Below are positions 25,751-34,227 of a stretch of DNA of 64,000 nt, piece by piece. Source of the DNA: Candidatus Kuenenia stuttgartensis (GTDB lineage: Bacteria > Planctomycetota > Phycisphaerae > Phycisphaerales > SM1A02); the NCBI GenBank assembly GCA_945902075.1, contig CAMDMA010000006.1, positions 1 through 64,000 of the forward strand, given 5' to 3'. A program made the position numbers and the translations under genes. Below the pieces are notes generated by a model. That model was not told the origin of the DNA. It did not search any database and worked only from the letters and a program-made list of their open reading frames with translations. Within the stretch, counting starts at the first letter, position 1. Every line of letters starts with the position of its first letter.

Positions 25751-27916
25751 CTACGCCGCGCCGACCACCGCCTGAGGCGACTGCGACGCATTCAACTGGA
25801 CGAGCCCAACACTCTCAACGTCCGTTCCGCGGACCACTTCGTTGTACCCGAGGACGGCAACATCCGCAATGTGCGGATCGAGGATCTGCCGGACTTGCGC
25901 GCGAACCGACGGCGAGGCAAGCACCACAACCTTACGACCTGCTTCGGCGAGCGGACGCGCACTCTCGGCGACCGCACGCGCAATCCGATTGGCAAGTTGA
26001 GGCGGAATCGTGAAGGTGGTGCCCGACGGATTGCGGTCGATATAGCCCGAAATCGTGTCCTCAAGCGACGGATCCATGGTCACGCAGCGCAAGCGCGCGC
26101 GCCCGCGATCGTCCACTTCACTGAATTGCGCACAGATCGCTCGGCGTAATCCGTTTCGGACATACTCAACGAGCACGTCATGGTCCTTCGTGTGCGGGAT
26201 CCATTCGGCGAGCGTCTCAATGATGGTCTCAAGGTCACGAATTGCAACACGCTCGCGGAGCAGTGCCTGAAGCACCTTCTGCAAGTCGCTGGGCTTCACG
26301 ACGCCAGGAATGAGGTCTTCGACGAGCTTCGGGGTCTTCTGCTTCAGTTGCGCGATCAGGTTCGAGACTTCTTCGCGCGTAAGTAGTTCGTCCGCGTGCT
26401 GACGAACAATCTCTGAGAGGTGCGTCGCAAGGACACTCGTCGCATCGACGACCGTCCAGTTCGAACTCTCAGCCTTGTCCCGGAGCGACCGCTCAATCCA
26501 AATCGCTTCAAGGCCGAAGGCTGGTTCCTTCGTCGCAATTCCATCAAGACGGCCGTGCGCAAGTCCAGAGTCCATCGCCATCATCAAGTCGGGATAGATC
26601 ATTCCCGTAGCAACGACGGCGCCACGAATTTTGACGCGGTACTCATTTGGGTCGAGTTGCATGTTGTCGCGGATGCGCACCGACGGCATCACGAGCCCAA
26701 GATCAACCGCAAGATGGCGCCGAATTCCCGCGATGCGGTCGAGTAAGTCGCCGCCGCGTGATGCGTCGACGAGACCCACAACTGCGTAGCCAACCTCAAG
26801 TTCAAGTGTGTCGATGGCGAGCAGTTCCTCGACCTTTGGCGGCTCCGCAGGCTTGCGCGACGCCTCGTCACGCGCGGTGGCTGCATCGTTCGAGCCGCGC
26901 TTCTTCTTAAGCCATTGCATTGAGTACGCAGTACCGCCGAGAAGAAGACCAGCAGAAATCAGCGGGAATGATGGAAGCGGCGTGAAGGACAACAGAATGA
27001 GGAAGCCGCCAATGAGGTAAAGCGCCATCGGCTGCGATGCGAGCTGATTCGGGATTTCCTCGCCGACAGTTTTTCCGCCACCTGCGCGCGCGACGATGAG
27101 ACCAGATGCGATGGCGACCAGAAATGCGGGGAGCTGCGAAGTGAGTCCGTCGCCGATCGCGAGGAGCATGAAGGTCTTCATCGCGTCCGTAGCGGACCAG
27201 CCAAGCTGAAACTTGGCAATTGCGAAGCCGGCAACGATATTGATGATCGTGATCAGAATGCCGGCGATTGCATCACCGCGAACAAACTTGGACGCGCCGT
27301 CCATCGCTCCGTAAAAGTCAGCTTCACGCGAAACCTCATCCCGTCGGTTCCGCGCCTCTTTCTCGTCGATCATGCCAGCGGAGAGATCGGCGTCGATCGC
27401 CATCTGCTTTCCGGGCATGGCGTCGAGTGTGAATCGCGCCGCAACCTCGGACATGCGTGTGGCGCCCTTGGTAATCACGAGAAACTGCACGATGACGAGG
27501 ATCACGAAGATAATCGCGCCAACAACTGCGTTCGAGCCCGCAACGAAATTTGCGAACGCTTGGATGACGTGCCCTGCCGCTGTCGATGCTGTGGCGGGAT
27601 CCTTTGACTCAATGGAGAGAATCAGTCGGGTGGTTGCAACATTGAGGACGAGTCGCAACAGTGTTGTGCCAAGTAGCAACGCGGGAAAAACGCTGAAATC
27701 GAGCGGTTTCCGCATGTAGATCGTGGTCATCAAGATGATGGCGCCGATCGCGATGTTCAAGCAGATCAGCAGATCGAGGATCACGGCGGGCAGCGGAACC
27801 ACGAGTACGCCGATGAGTGCCAGAAAAGAGAGCGGAACGATGAGGTGGCTATACCGCGCGACGACGTGAAAGATCGTCGGGATGCCATCGTTCGCATGTG
27901 GTGCTGCTGTTGCCAT
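25751..27916 (-). CDS. flhA: FlhA, flagellar type III export gate protein
   Basis: 721 residues, close to the family norm (~690-700). N-terminal half has eight membrane helices and the conserved stretches LLICLNIAIGAIILM, FPALLLGTTLLRLVLNVATTRLIL and RFTLDAMPGKQMAIDADLSAGMI (FHIPEP region, with the proton-linked Asp). A charged linker near residue 345 leads to the cytoplasmic domain (~365-700) that docks chaperone-substrate complexes. It follows flhB by 21 bp and is separated from flhF by 204 bases in which I see no gene. Confidence 0.96.
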   Translation of the reverse strand: MATAAPHANDGIPTIFHVVARYSHLIVPLSFLALIGVLVVPLPAVILDLLICLNIAIGAIILMTTIYMRKPLDFSVFPALLLGTTLLRLVLNVATTRLILSIESKDPATASTAAGHVIQAFANFVAGSNAVVGAIIFVILVIVQFLVITKGATRMSEVAARFTLDAMPGKQMAIDADLSAGMIDEKEARNRRDEVSREADFYGAMDGASKFVRGDAIAGILITIINIVAGFAIAKFQLGWSATDAMKTFMLLAIGDGLTSQLPAFLVAIASGLIVARAGGGKTVGEEIPNQLASQPMALYLIGGFLILLSFTPLPSFPLISAGLLLGGTAYSMQWLKKKRGSNDAATARDEASRKPAEPPKVEELLAIDTLELEVGYAVVGLVDASRGGDLLDRIAGIRRHLAVDLGLVMPSVRIRDNMQLDPNEYRVKIRGAVVATGMIYPDLMMAMDSGLAHGRLDGIATKEPAFGLEAIWIERSLRDKAESSNWTVVDATSVLATHLSEIVRQHADELLTREEVSNLIAQLKQKTPKLVEDLIPGVVKPSDLQKVLQALLRERVAIRDLETIIETLAEWIPHTKDHDVLVEYVRNGLRRAICAQFSEVDDRGRARLRCVTMDPSLEDTISGYIDRNPSGTTFTIPPQLANRIARAVAESARPLAEAGRKVVVLASPSVRAQVRQILDPHIADVAVLGYNEVVRGTDVESVGLVQLNASQSPQAVVGAA

Positions 27917-27937
27917 CGTGGGTTCCTATGCCTGCGG

Positions 27938-29008
27938 TCAGGCGACCGCTTTGCCCTTCAGCCGATAGACGTACGCGAGGATCTCAGCGACGGCCTTGTA
28001 ATGGTCGGCTGGGATCTCCTGTCCAATCTTTGCCGTCGCGTAAAGAGCGCGCGCGAGCGGTTTCCGCTCAATGATCGGGATTCCGTTTTTGGTTGCGATC
28101 TGCCGGATACGCATCGCAAGATGATCCGCGCCCATCGCGACGATGCGGGGCGCGGCCATGGTGTCGGGGTCGTACTGAATCGCGACGGAGATGTGCTCAG
28201 GATTGGTGACGATGACATCAGCCTTCGGCACAGCTGTTTGCAGACGCTGCATCGCGATTTGTCGCGCGATTTGCATGCGACGTCGTTTGACTTCCGGATC
28301 ACCGTCAGACTCCTTGAACTCCTCTTTCACCTGTTGTTTGGTCATACGGAGATCGCGTTCATGCTTGAAGCGCTGCACCGCATAATCTGCGATGCCGAGG
28401 ACAAGGAGCGCGATCCCAACCTGCACCGCGAGCGTGAGCCCCATTGATCCGATCTCTTCGAATCCGCGGAGTACGCCAAACTCTGGAAGCGCGACGATTT
28501 GCGGAAGGACGCCAGCACCAATCGTCCAAGTGATCCACACCACGATCGCAACCTTCAACACGTCCATCGCCGTCTTGATCGCTCCCTGGGCGCCGAAAAT
28601 TCGACCAAAACCAGAGACTGGATTGATGCGCGAAAGTTTGGGCTCGAGTGCTTTGGCGGAAACGAGAAACCCAACCTGCCACAGATGCGCAAGTACCGCA
28701 ATCGCGGAGGCACCAAGCACGATTGGAGTCGCAGCCCACACTCCCTCGACGACGCTTGGGTAGACAAGCTCAGCGACTTCGTCCGGATGGACTCCGGTCG
28801 TCATATGGTCGCCGGAAAGTGACTTCTCAAGGAGCGACGCAAGCGTGCCAAGAAGTGGCTTGATTCCCGAGGAAAGTACCAGGATTGCCCCAAGAAGCAG
28901 AATGGCGTTCGACGCATCATTTGAACGCGCGATATTGCCTTCTTCGCGGGCCTCGCGGCGACGCTTGGGCGTTGCGTCCTCGGTACGTTCGCCGAGATCG
29001 TCAGACAT
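27938..29008 (-). CDS. flhB: FlhB, export substrate-specificity switch
   Basis: 356 residues with the family N terminus (ERTEDATPKRRREAREEGNIARS), four membrane helices and a cytoplasmic domain. The autocleavage site, normally NPTH, reads NPEH here (Asn about residue 269, VIVTNPEHISVAIQYD); the Asn-Pro pair cut by the family and the His are kept. The protein sets export order by switching from rod/hook to filament substrates. It lies 36 bp after fliR and 21 bp before flhA. Confidence 0.95.
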   Translation of the reverse strand: MSDDLGERTEDATPKRRREAREEGNIARSNDASNAILLLGAILVLSSGIKPLLGTLASLLEKSLSGDHMTTGVHPDEVAELVYPSVVEGVWAATPIVLGASAIAVLAHLWQVGFLVSAKALEPKLSRINPVSGFGRIFGAQGAIKTAMDVLKVAIVVWITWTIGAGVLPQIVALPEFGVLRGFEEIGSMGLTLAVQVGIALLVLGIADYAVQRFKHERDLRMTKQQVKEEFKESDGDPEVKRRRMQIARQIAMQRLQTAVPKADVIVTNPEHISVAIQYDPDTMAAPRIVAMGADHLAMRIRQIATKNGIPIIERKPLARALYATAKIGQEIPADHYKAVAEILAYVYRLKGKAVA

Positions 29009-29044
29009 CGCGCCTCCTCAGTTGAAGGCGGGTAGAAACCGGAT

Positions 29045-29857
29045 TCATGTCGCGTCCCCTGTCACAGCCTGGGTCGCGATGAGCAGTGACTCAAGCGCAC
29101 CAGATGTTCCGTCAACGAGCGCTTCATCGATGGCTGCGAGCGAGAGCACAATGACGCCGAGCCCGACAATGATGCGCACCGGAAATCCGATCGACATCAC
29201 ATTGAGTTGCGGCACACTCTTCGAAAGGTAGCCCATGACAACCGTTTCAAGGCAAACGATGGCGAGGAGCGGCGCGGCAACGCGAAGGCCAAGTTCAAAG
29301 GCAGCGGTAATCCCACCGGTGAAGATCGCGAGTGGCGTGGTTGCGTGATCGCCAACGAGCATTGACGGAACCGCGCTCGTCGGAAGGCTCTGAAAGCTTG
29401 CAACAACAGCGGAAAACATCGACTCAAGTCCGCCAAGCGATAGAAACGTCGCGAGCGCAAGGAAGAAGAGAATCTGTTCGAGCGCGTCCGATTCTTCGCC
29501 GATCGCGGGGTTATAGAAGCGCGCAAAACCAAGTCCGATTTGTTGGCCCATTGCGAGGCCGCCGAACTGCGCAGCCAGCAACGGCAACGATGCCATGAAT
29601 CCAATAAAGGCGCCGATCCCAAGCTCAAGCGCGACGAGTGGCAGCGCTGCACCAAGCGAAATATCTGCGGGAAGAGTTGCGCTCGCAGCGACTGCCGGAT
29701 AGACCGCAAGGCCGAGTGCGGCGACCAAAAGTGCTTTGATCCGAATTGGGATTGCTGGCGACGAGAGCACCGGACCATGGAGCGCAAGACCACTCACACG
29801 CGCGACGACCATGGTCGCGGGCACAAGGTGCTGTGAGAGTGCATCGATCGCGTTCAT
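29045..29857 (-). CDS. fliR: FliR, flagellar export gate protein
   Basis: 270 residues, about the usual length (~260), with six hydrophobic segments and the family pattern FGGLAMGQQIGLGFARFYNPAI plus a C-terminal IVGLGVIVLSLAAI. It joins FliP and FliQ in the export gate. It starts 7 bp after fliQ. Confidence 0.94.
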   Translation of the reverse strand: MNAIDALSQHLVPATMVVARVSGLALHGPVLSSPAIPIRIKALLVAALGLAVYPAVAASATLPADISLGAALPLVALELGIGAFIGFMASLPLLAAQFGGLAMGQQIGLGFARFYNPAIGEESDALEQILFFLALATFLSLGGLESMFSAVVASFQSLPTSAVPSMLVGDHATTPLAIFTGGITAAFELGLRVAAPLLAIVCLETVVMGYLSKSVPQLNVMSIGFPVRIIVGLGVIVLSLAAIDEALVDGTSGALESLLIATQAVTGDAT

Positions 29858-29864
29858 CGGATAC

Positions 29865-30131
29865 TCAACCGCCGGTTGCGGGCGACCATGAGAACATGTC
29901 GATAGAAAACTCCATGAGTTTCATCGTGATCCAAGAGAGCAGTGCGATCGTCATACCGATCATCGCGAGAATCTTGGGCACGAAGACGAGCGTCTGCTCC
30001 TGAATCTGCGTGACTGCCTGCAGCACGCTCACCACCAGTCCGACCACAAGGCCAACGGCGAGGATCGGCGCGCTGATGAGCAGCATCAGGAAGAAGGTCT
30101 CACGCACAATATCGATTGCGTCCATGTCCAT
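29865..30131 (-). CDS. fliQ: FliQ, flagellar export gate protein
   Basis: 88 residues, the normal FliQ size, with two membrane helices (ETFFLMLLISAPILAVGLVVG and the ILAMIGMTIALLSWITMKL segment) and the conserved QAVTQIQEQTLVFVPKI loop. The ATG at 30131 overlaps the fliP stop and has GGAGG upstream; a second ATG two codons in is less likely. Confidence 0.94.
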   Translation of the reverse strand: MDMDAIDIVRETFFLMLLISAPILAVGLVVGLVVSVLQAVTQIQEQTLVFVPKILAMIGMTIALLSWITMKLMEFSIDMFSWSPATGG

Positions 30132-30934
30132 CACGTACCTCCGATGGGCGCCATCACGCCGGTGAGCAGTGCGCCGACGACGAGTGTCCAACCGTCGACA
30201 AGCACAAACAGCAAGAGCTTGAACGGCAGCGACACAAGCACCGGGGGAAGCATCATCATTCCCATGGAGACGAGCAAACTTGAAATCACCATGTCGATGA
30301 CAAGGAACGGCAGGTAGACCCGGAATCCAATGAGAAACGATGTTTTGAGTTCTGAGATCACGAAGGACGGAATCAGCGTCAGCAGATCGACATCACGTTC
30401 CCAAGTCAGATTTTCTGGCTCACTCGTATCGATACCACGATGCTCAAGCATCATCATCACCGTCGGTACGTTTCCGGTCGCCTCAATCTGCGCGATCATG
30501 AACTCGCGGAGCGGCTTCTTTGCGCCCTCCCATGCGACCATTTGGTCTTTCTGTTCGCCGCGCGCGTACGGCCCAAGCCCCTCGTCCCACATGCGGGTGA
30601 ACGTTGGGCCCATCGCAACCGCGGTCAAAAGCACAGAGAGCCCGACAATGACTTGTGACGGAGGGAGCGACTGGGTTCCGAGCGATTGCCGCAGCAGACC
30701 AAGCACCACAACCATGCGCGTGAAGCATGTGCAGAGGATGAGAATGGACGGCGCGACTGTTAGCACCGTGAGAAGGAGCACGATGTTGAGAGCGGAACTC
30801 AATCCACCCTCAAAGCCCGGCACATTCTTCGATGCGTCCTCAAGTATGCCGATCGGATTGATGGTGTCGAGTGCTGGCGCAGCCTGGGCGAGCACGCCCA
30901 CTGAAACGCCCGACAGCGAAGCAAAGATTGTCAT
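30131..30934 (-). CDS. fliP: FliP, flagellar export gate protein
   Basis: 267 residues with an N-terminal signal-like segment and the FliP signatures ILILCTCFTRMVVVLGLLRQ, SQVIVGLSVLLTAVAM and FVISELKTSFLIGFRVYLPF, ending in LPFKLLLFVLVDGW. It forms the pentameric core of the export gate. Start and stop overlap fliO and fliQ by ATGA, so translation is coupled. Confidence 0.95.
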   Translation of the reverse strand: MTIFASLSGVSVGVLAQAAPALDTINPIGILEDASKNVPGFEGGLSSALNIVLLLTVLTVAPSILILCTCFTRMVVVLGLLRQSLGTQSLPPSQVIVGLSVLLTAVAMGPTFTRMWDEGLGPYARGEQKDQMVAWEGAKKPLREFMIAQIEATGNVPTVMMMLEHRGIDTSEPENLTWERDVDLLTLIPSFVISELKTSFLIGFRVYLPFLVIDMVISSLLVSMGMMMLPPVLVSLPFKLLLFVLVDGWTLVVGALLTGVMAPIGGT

Positions 30935-31695
30935 CGTCGACCCCCACCGCGGCGCGTCAGGTCGACGGTCTCGATCTCAGCATCTCGCATGACGGCTGGG
31001 AGCGTGTCGCGCGGATCAATCCGCGCCGACTTCTGGCGCGAGCTGGCTCGGGCGTTGGTTTCGGCGCCGGCGCGAATGTTGTCGTTTGCGACGGTATCCC
31101 CCGATGCATCCACCGCGTCGAACGCCTTGCGGGACTGGCGCAGCACCGAGTCAAACGAGAACTCCTTCGTTCCTCGAGCGCCGGCTTCGCAGCGGGTCAT
31201 GATGTCCGCAACATCCTCGGGCGTACTGAACTCGCTGAGTGCCTGCATTGCCTGCCCGTTTTGATGGGCAACGATTACGCGACGACCAACTTTGAGGAGG
31301 ATCACTTGCTGGCCGCGCGCGACCGGGTAGCGCGCGAGGATTTCAACGACACCGGAGGGGCGCTTACCAACGCCAAGATTTCCACCGAAACGCTTCACCG
31401 CACTGCGCGCAAGCACAATTACGAGAAGCGTCCCGCCGAGTGCGGCTGCAGTGGGAAGGACTTCGTCCATGAAACTTTGCGAAGCTGCGCCGCTCGCAAG
31501 TGTGGCGTTCTTGTCCTCCGGAGTGACCGACGATGCCGCGCCCTCCAGAACAGCCACAGCCTTTGGGGCGGGGCTTGTTCCCGGCGCAAACAGTGGACGA
31601 TCTTGAGTGGGAACGGCACCTGCAGCGCCGGCGATCACGATCGCGGCAAGGCCGGCGGTGCAACCGGCAAGAAATCGTGTCGTCGTTTTTTGCAT
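30931..31695 (-). CDS. fliO: FliO-like flagellar assembly protein
   Basis: 254 residues, longer than the usual 120-180. A signal-like N terminus, an Ala/Pro-rich periplasmic part, one membrane helix (LPTAAALGGTLLVIVLAR) and the FliO domain (VVEILARYPVARGQQVILLKVG…VIVAH). The last ~70 residues are charged and disordered. FliO helps assemble the FliP ring. AGGAAGG precedes the ATG, and its stop overlaps fliP. Identification rests on the short domain and on position. Confidence 0.85.
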   Translation of the reverse strand: MQKTTTRFLAGCTAGLAAIVIAGAAGAVPTQDRPLFAPGTSPAPKAVAVLEGAASSVTPEDKNATLASGAASQSFMDEVLPTAAALGGTLLVIVLARSAVKRFGGNLGVGKRPSGVVEILARYPVARGQQVILLKVGRRVIVAHQNGQAMQALSEFSTPEDVADIMTRCEAGARGTKEFSFDSVLRQSRKAFDAVDASGDTVANDNIRAGAETNARASSRQKSARIDPRDTLPAVMRDAEIETVDLTRRGGGRR

Positions 31696-31787
31696 GCGCC
31701 TTCCTGGCGGTGTCGTCGAGGCTCCGCCTAGACGCTGTGTGATTCGATCTGGGCGTCGCGAACGCCAACGTCGCCCGGCACGACTAC

Positions 31788-32147
31788 TCAGCCTTCGTAC
31801 GGCTCAAGGATCTCACTCACGCGCACGCAGAAATTCTCGTTGAGCACCAGGACCTCGCCGCGGGCGATTCGACGGCCGTTGACGTAAATGTCGACGGGGT
31901 CACCCGCAGCCTTATCAAGCTCAACCACCGAGTCGGCGTTGAGTTTGAGGACATCCTCAACCAACATCTTGGTCCGTCCGAGTTCGATGCGGACCTGCAG
32001 GGAAACGTCGCCTAGCAACCCAATGCCGCTTGAAGTTCCGGCTGAGGTCACCGCGCCGCCGAAATCTGGAAGCCCGACCGGGGTGGGGCCAGTGCTCCCA
32101 AAACCAGCGATAGGAGGCGTCGTTTCGGATGTAGTTGGTTCGGACAT
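31788..32147 (-). CDS. fliN: FliN, flagellar C-ring switch protein
   Basis: 119 residues: a disordered Thr/Pro/Gly N terminus (1-~45) and a SpoA/FliN domain ([58 protein letters not shown]). It forms the cytoplasmic ring with FliM and FliG. GAGGAAA precedes the ATG. It is separated from fliL by 356 bases with a terminator, and fliM does not lie between them. Confidence 0.94.
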   Translation of the reverse strand: MSEPTTSETTPPIAGFGSTGPTPVGLPDFGGAVTSAGTSSGIGLLGDVSLQVRIELGRTKMLVEDVLKLNADSVVELDKAAGDPVDIYVNGRRIARGEVLVLNENFCVRVSEILEPYEG

Positions 32148-32355
32148 GGTCGGCTTTCCTCAGGCTCCGCCTGATGCCTTCTGACCGCCGGAGCGAAGGA
32201 CGTCCTGTCCAACGAGTACTCCGACGTGTGGTGATCGGCCGCGCAAGGCTTGCGCCTGCAGAGAATCATCGACGCACCTTCGGCCTTTCACATGCAATTT
32301 CTGCCGACGACCAAAATCGCAAGTGCGAAGCCACTGAATGCCTCCCGACCTACCC

Positions 32356-32389
32356 GCAAAAAGATCGCCCCGACGACTGCCGGGGCGAT
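32356..32389 (-). terminator. intrinsic terminator after fliL
   Basis: Perfect 9-bp stem (32389-32381 / 32372-32364) with an 8-base loop, followed on the minus strand by five T. It ends fliL transcription and makes fliN the first gene of its own unit. Confidence 0.75.
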
Positions 32390-32430
32390 GAAGAGGCAAT
32401 GAAGAGGCGATGAAGAGGCAATGAAAAGGC
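32385..32430. repeat. 11-bp tandem array overlapping the fliL terminator
   Basis: Four units of GCRATGAARAG alternating GCG and GCA starts; the first unit overlaps the outer arm of the terminator hairpin. Confidence 0.85.
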
Positions 32431-32464
32431 TTGGTGTGAGCCGGGTTTGGGAGGGTGCGCTTAC

Positions 32465-32495
32465 GACGTGGACCGATCCGTGACGTGGACCGATC
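32465..32495. repeat. 14-bp direct repeat just after the fliL stop
   Basis: GACGTGGACCGATC occurs at 32465-32478 and 32482-32495, period 17, beginning eight bases beyond the fliL stop codon on the minus strand. Confidence 0.85.
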
Positions 32496-32503
32496 AGCGA
32501 CCG

Positions 32504-33082
32504 CTAGCGGTTCACGCGGATACCGCTCCCGATGACCACTACGACGCCATCGATGTCGACAGCTGACTTCTTGTGTTTGTCGGCCTCATCGTGCACGAAG
32601 ACTTTGCCCTCGATCCGTTCGCGCAGGAGCGATTCAATCCGACGCCGCAGCGTTTCGTGAAGCGGTTCGAGGAAATGCTGGGGCTCGGCCGTGCGGAAGA
32701 TCCCACAAAGCTCCTGACGCAGCGAATTGCGCGTCTTGGTGACATAGTCAATCATCTGCTTCTCACCCGAAGGTTTGACCTTCAGGTAGATGTCAGCCTT
32801 GTACTGGTAGGTCACGCCGGACGCGTCGTTGTAAACGCGGTCCTCAAACACCGCCACCTCGACCGGCTCCATCTCCTCAGGATGCTCGACTTCAGCAGCG
32901 GGAGGCTCACCTGCACTGGCCTGCTTGGGGGTTCCCATTGAGAAAACGGCGAACAGCACGCCACCCTCGATGAGCAGCAGCGCCACGGTGATGAGCGCGA
33001 ACTTTTTCCCACCAGACTTCGCTGCGTTCGCCGCAGCATCGGGTGTGGAATCGGACTTGGCTTCAGACTTTTTTTCGGCCAT
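32504..33082 (-). CDS. fliL: FliL-like basal-body associated protein
   Basis: 192 residues from the ATG at 33082, which has GGAGA nine bases upstream; a GTG three codons earlier would leave no room for a ribosome site. Short Ala/Lys cytoplasmic N terminus, one membrane helix (FALITVALLLIEGGVLFAVF) and a periplasmic FliL-type domain (YKADIYLKVKPSGEKQMIDYV … IESLLRERIEGKVFVHDEAD). FliL surrounds the stator and modulates torque. It is the first gene of the flagellar block here. Confidence 0.85.
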   Translation of the reverse strand: MAEKKSEAKSDSTPDAAANAAKSGGKKFALITVALLLIEGGVLFAVFSMGTPKQASAGEPPAAEVEHPEEMEPVEVAVFEDRVYNDASGVTYQYKADIYLKVKPSGEKQMIDYVTKTRNSLRQELCGIFRTAEPQHFLEPLHETLRRRIESLLRERIEGKVFVHDEADKHKKSAVDIDGVVVVIGSGIRVNR

Positions 33083-33207
33083 GGGGCTCACTCTCCTACC
33101 GGAATGCCGCGTTCAGGCACCTCTCCTGAAAAACCGATCGCGGGTTTGTGTTCGCATCGGCCGCGGAGCGCGCCGACTTGAGCCGCATCTCGGCGGATCG
33201 CGACAAA

Positions 33208-34104
33208 TCACCCCCCGACAGGCGCCGAATGAGGAAGAAGCACCAGAAGCGCGTGGGGCGAAACCGAGAGCATCGTCTCGGTCATAGGAGCCCGGCCGAC
33301 CGGATCTCCATCGAGTTGAAGCCTTGCCGCGGGCGTCGCGTGGAGAACAATGCTGCGGGCGCGGCGGACCCGGAGCCGCGGGTGCCACAGGTGGAGGCCG
33401 GTACGAAGCAACGGGACCCACGGAAGAAGGCCGAGCGCGCTCTCGGCCGGGATATAGACCGCGTCGAGCGCTCTGTCGTCGGGCAGCGCCTCGGCCGCCG
33501 GGTTGAGCCGGACCCCATAGTTTGGGAGGTTTCCAACCACCACGACTCCCCGGCCCAGCGCCTCATGCTCGCCATCGATGGTCCACGCGAGGGCGCTAGG
33601 CCTCCAATCGCGGAACAGTCGGAGGATGGGCGTCAGATAGGAAAGATGAGAAATCTTGCCGGTGCGGCGCGCACCCAATTCATGGACCACTTCCGCATCG
33701 AAGCCCACCGAAGCCATGATCGTGAAGTGTTCAGCACCCGCGCATCCAAGATCGATCGCCCGCGTTCGCCCAGCGATCAGCGCTCGGGTCACGTCGCGTG
33801 GCGAACGCGTCATCGCAAACGCGCGGGCAAAGAGATTCTCCGTGCCACAGGGCGCGTGCCAAATCGGAATCCCCGCGCGCGCAGCCTCCCCTGCCGCAAG
33901 TCGAACCGAACCATCGCCGCCGGCCACGACAAGCGTTGTGACATCGCGCAACTTAGGGCGAAGCCACTCTTCCAACGCCCCCCGCTCGGACGGAATCAGA
34001 CGCACCGCGATGCCGCCCGATTCAAGCCCCTGCCGCAATCGCTCGGCGACGGCAAGCGCGCGCCCAGATCCAGAGATTGGGTTGAAGAGAATCGCAAGCA
34101 GCAT
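33208..34104 (-). CDS. diacylglycerol/sphingosine kinase-like lipid kinase (YegS family)
   Basis: 298 residues with the DAGK catalytic fold: ILFNPISGSGRA at the N terminus, the nucleotide motif VVAGGDGSVRLAA (~residues 60-72) and HAPCGTENLFARAF in place of the common PxGTxNDxA, then a C-terminal beta-sandwich with GNLPNYGVRLNPAAEALP. It probably phosphorylates a lipid alcohol at the inner membrane. The Asn-Asp of the usual PxGTxND motif reads Glu-Asn, as in many distant bacterial members, so substrate is uncertain. It is divergent from the BamD-like gene. Confidence 0.85.
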   Translation of the reverse strand: MLLAILFNPISGSGRALAVAERLRQGLESGGIAVRLIPSERGALEEWLRPKLRDVTTLVVAGGDGSVRLAAGEAARAGIPIWHAPCGTENLFARAFAMTRSPRDVTRALIAGRTRAIDLGCAGAEHFTIMASVGFDAEVVHELGARRTGKISHLSYLTPILRLFRDWRPSALAWTIDGEHEALGRGVVVVGNLPNYGVRLNPAAEALPDDRALDAVYIPAESALGLLPWVPLLRTGLHLWHPRLRVRRARSIVLHATPAARLQLDGDPVGRAPMTETMLSVSPHALLVLLPHSAPVGG

Positions 34105-34190
34105 TTGGTGGTGGAGTGACAGAGGTCGAAACGGCAGAGGTTCGAGTGGCGGACACGGGTGAGGGTACCTCGAGCCTCCAAAACGTCGGT

Positions 34191-34220
34191 TTGAGGAAAC
34201 GCCCCGATCGCGCGTACTAT
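34191..34220 (+). promoter_or_regulatory. candidate sigma-70 promoter, leaderless start of BamD-like gene
   Basis: TTGAGG (34191-34196) and TACTAT (34215-34220) are spaced 18 bp; TACTAT ends seven bases before the ATG at 34228, so transcription would begin at or next to the start codon. No Shine-Dalgarno is present, which fits a leaderless message. Confidence 0.45.
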
Positions 34221-34227
34221 CGGCACC

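Larger units (their letters stand above)
32148..32503. other. fliL-fliN spacer
   Basis: 356 bases. From the fliL side on the minus strand it holds a 14-bp direct repeat (32465-32495), a four-copy 11-bp array (32385-32430), an intrinsic terminator (32356-32389), then about 200 bases that must contain the fliN promoter; I could not pick a convincing -10/-35 or sigma-28 box. Short frames here have no protein features. Confidence 0.6.

Noticed and set aside
25142-26149. 335-codon plus-strand frame over flhF and flhA
   Set aside because: Overlaps two certain genes in antisense; only composition-driven.
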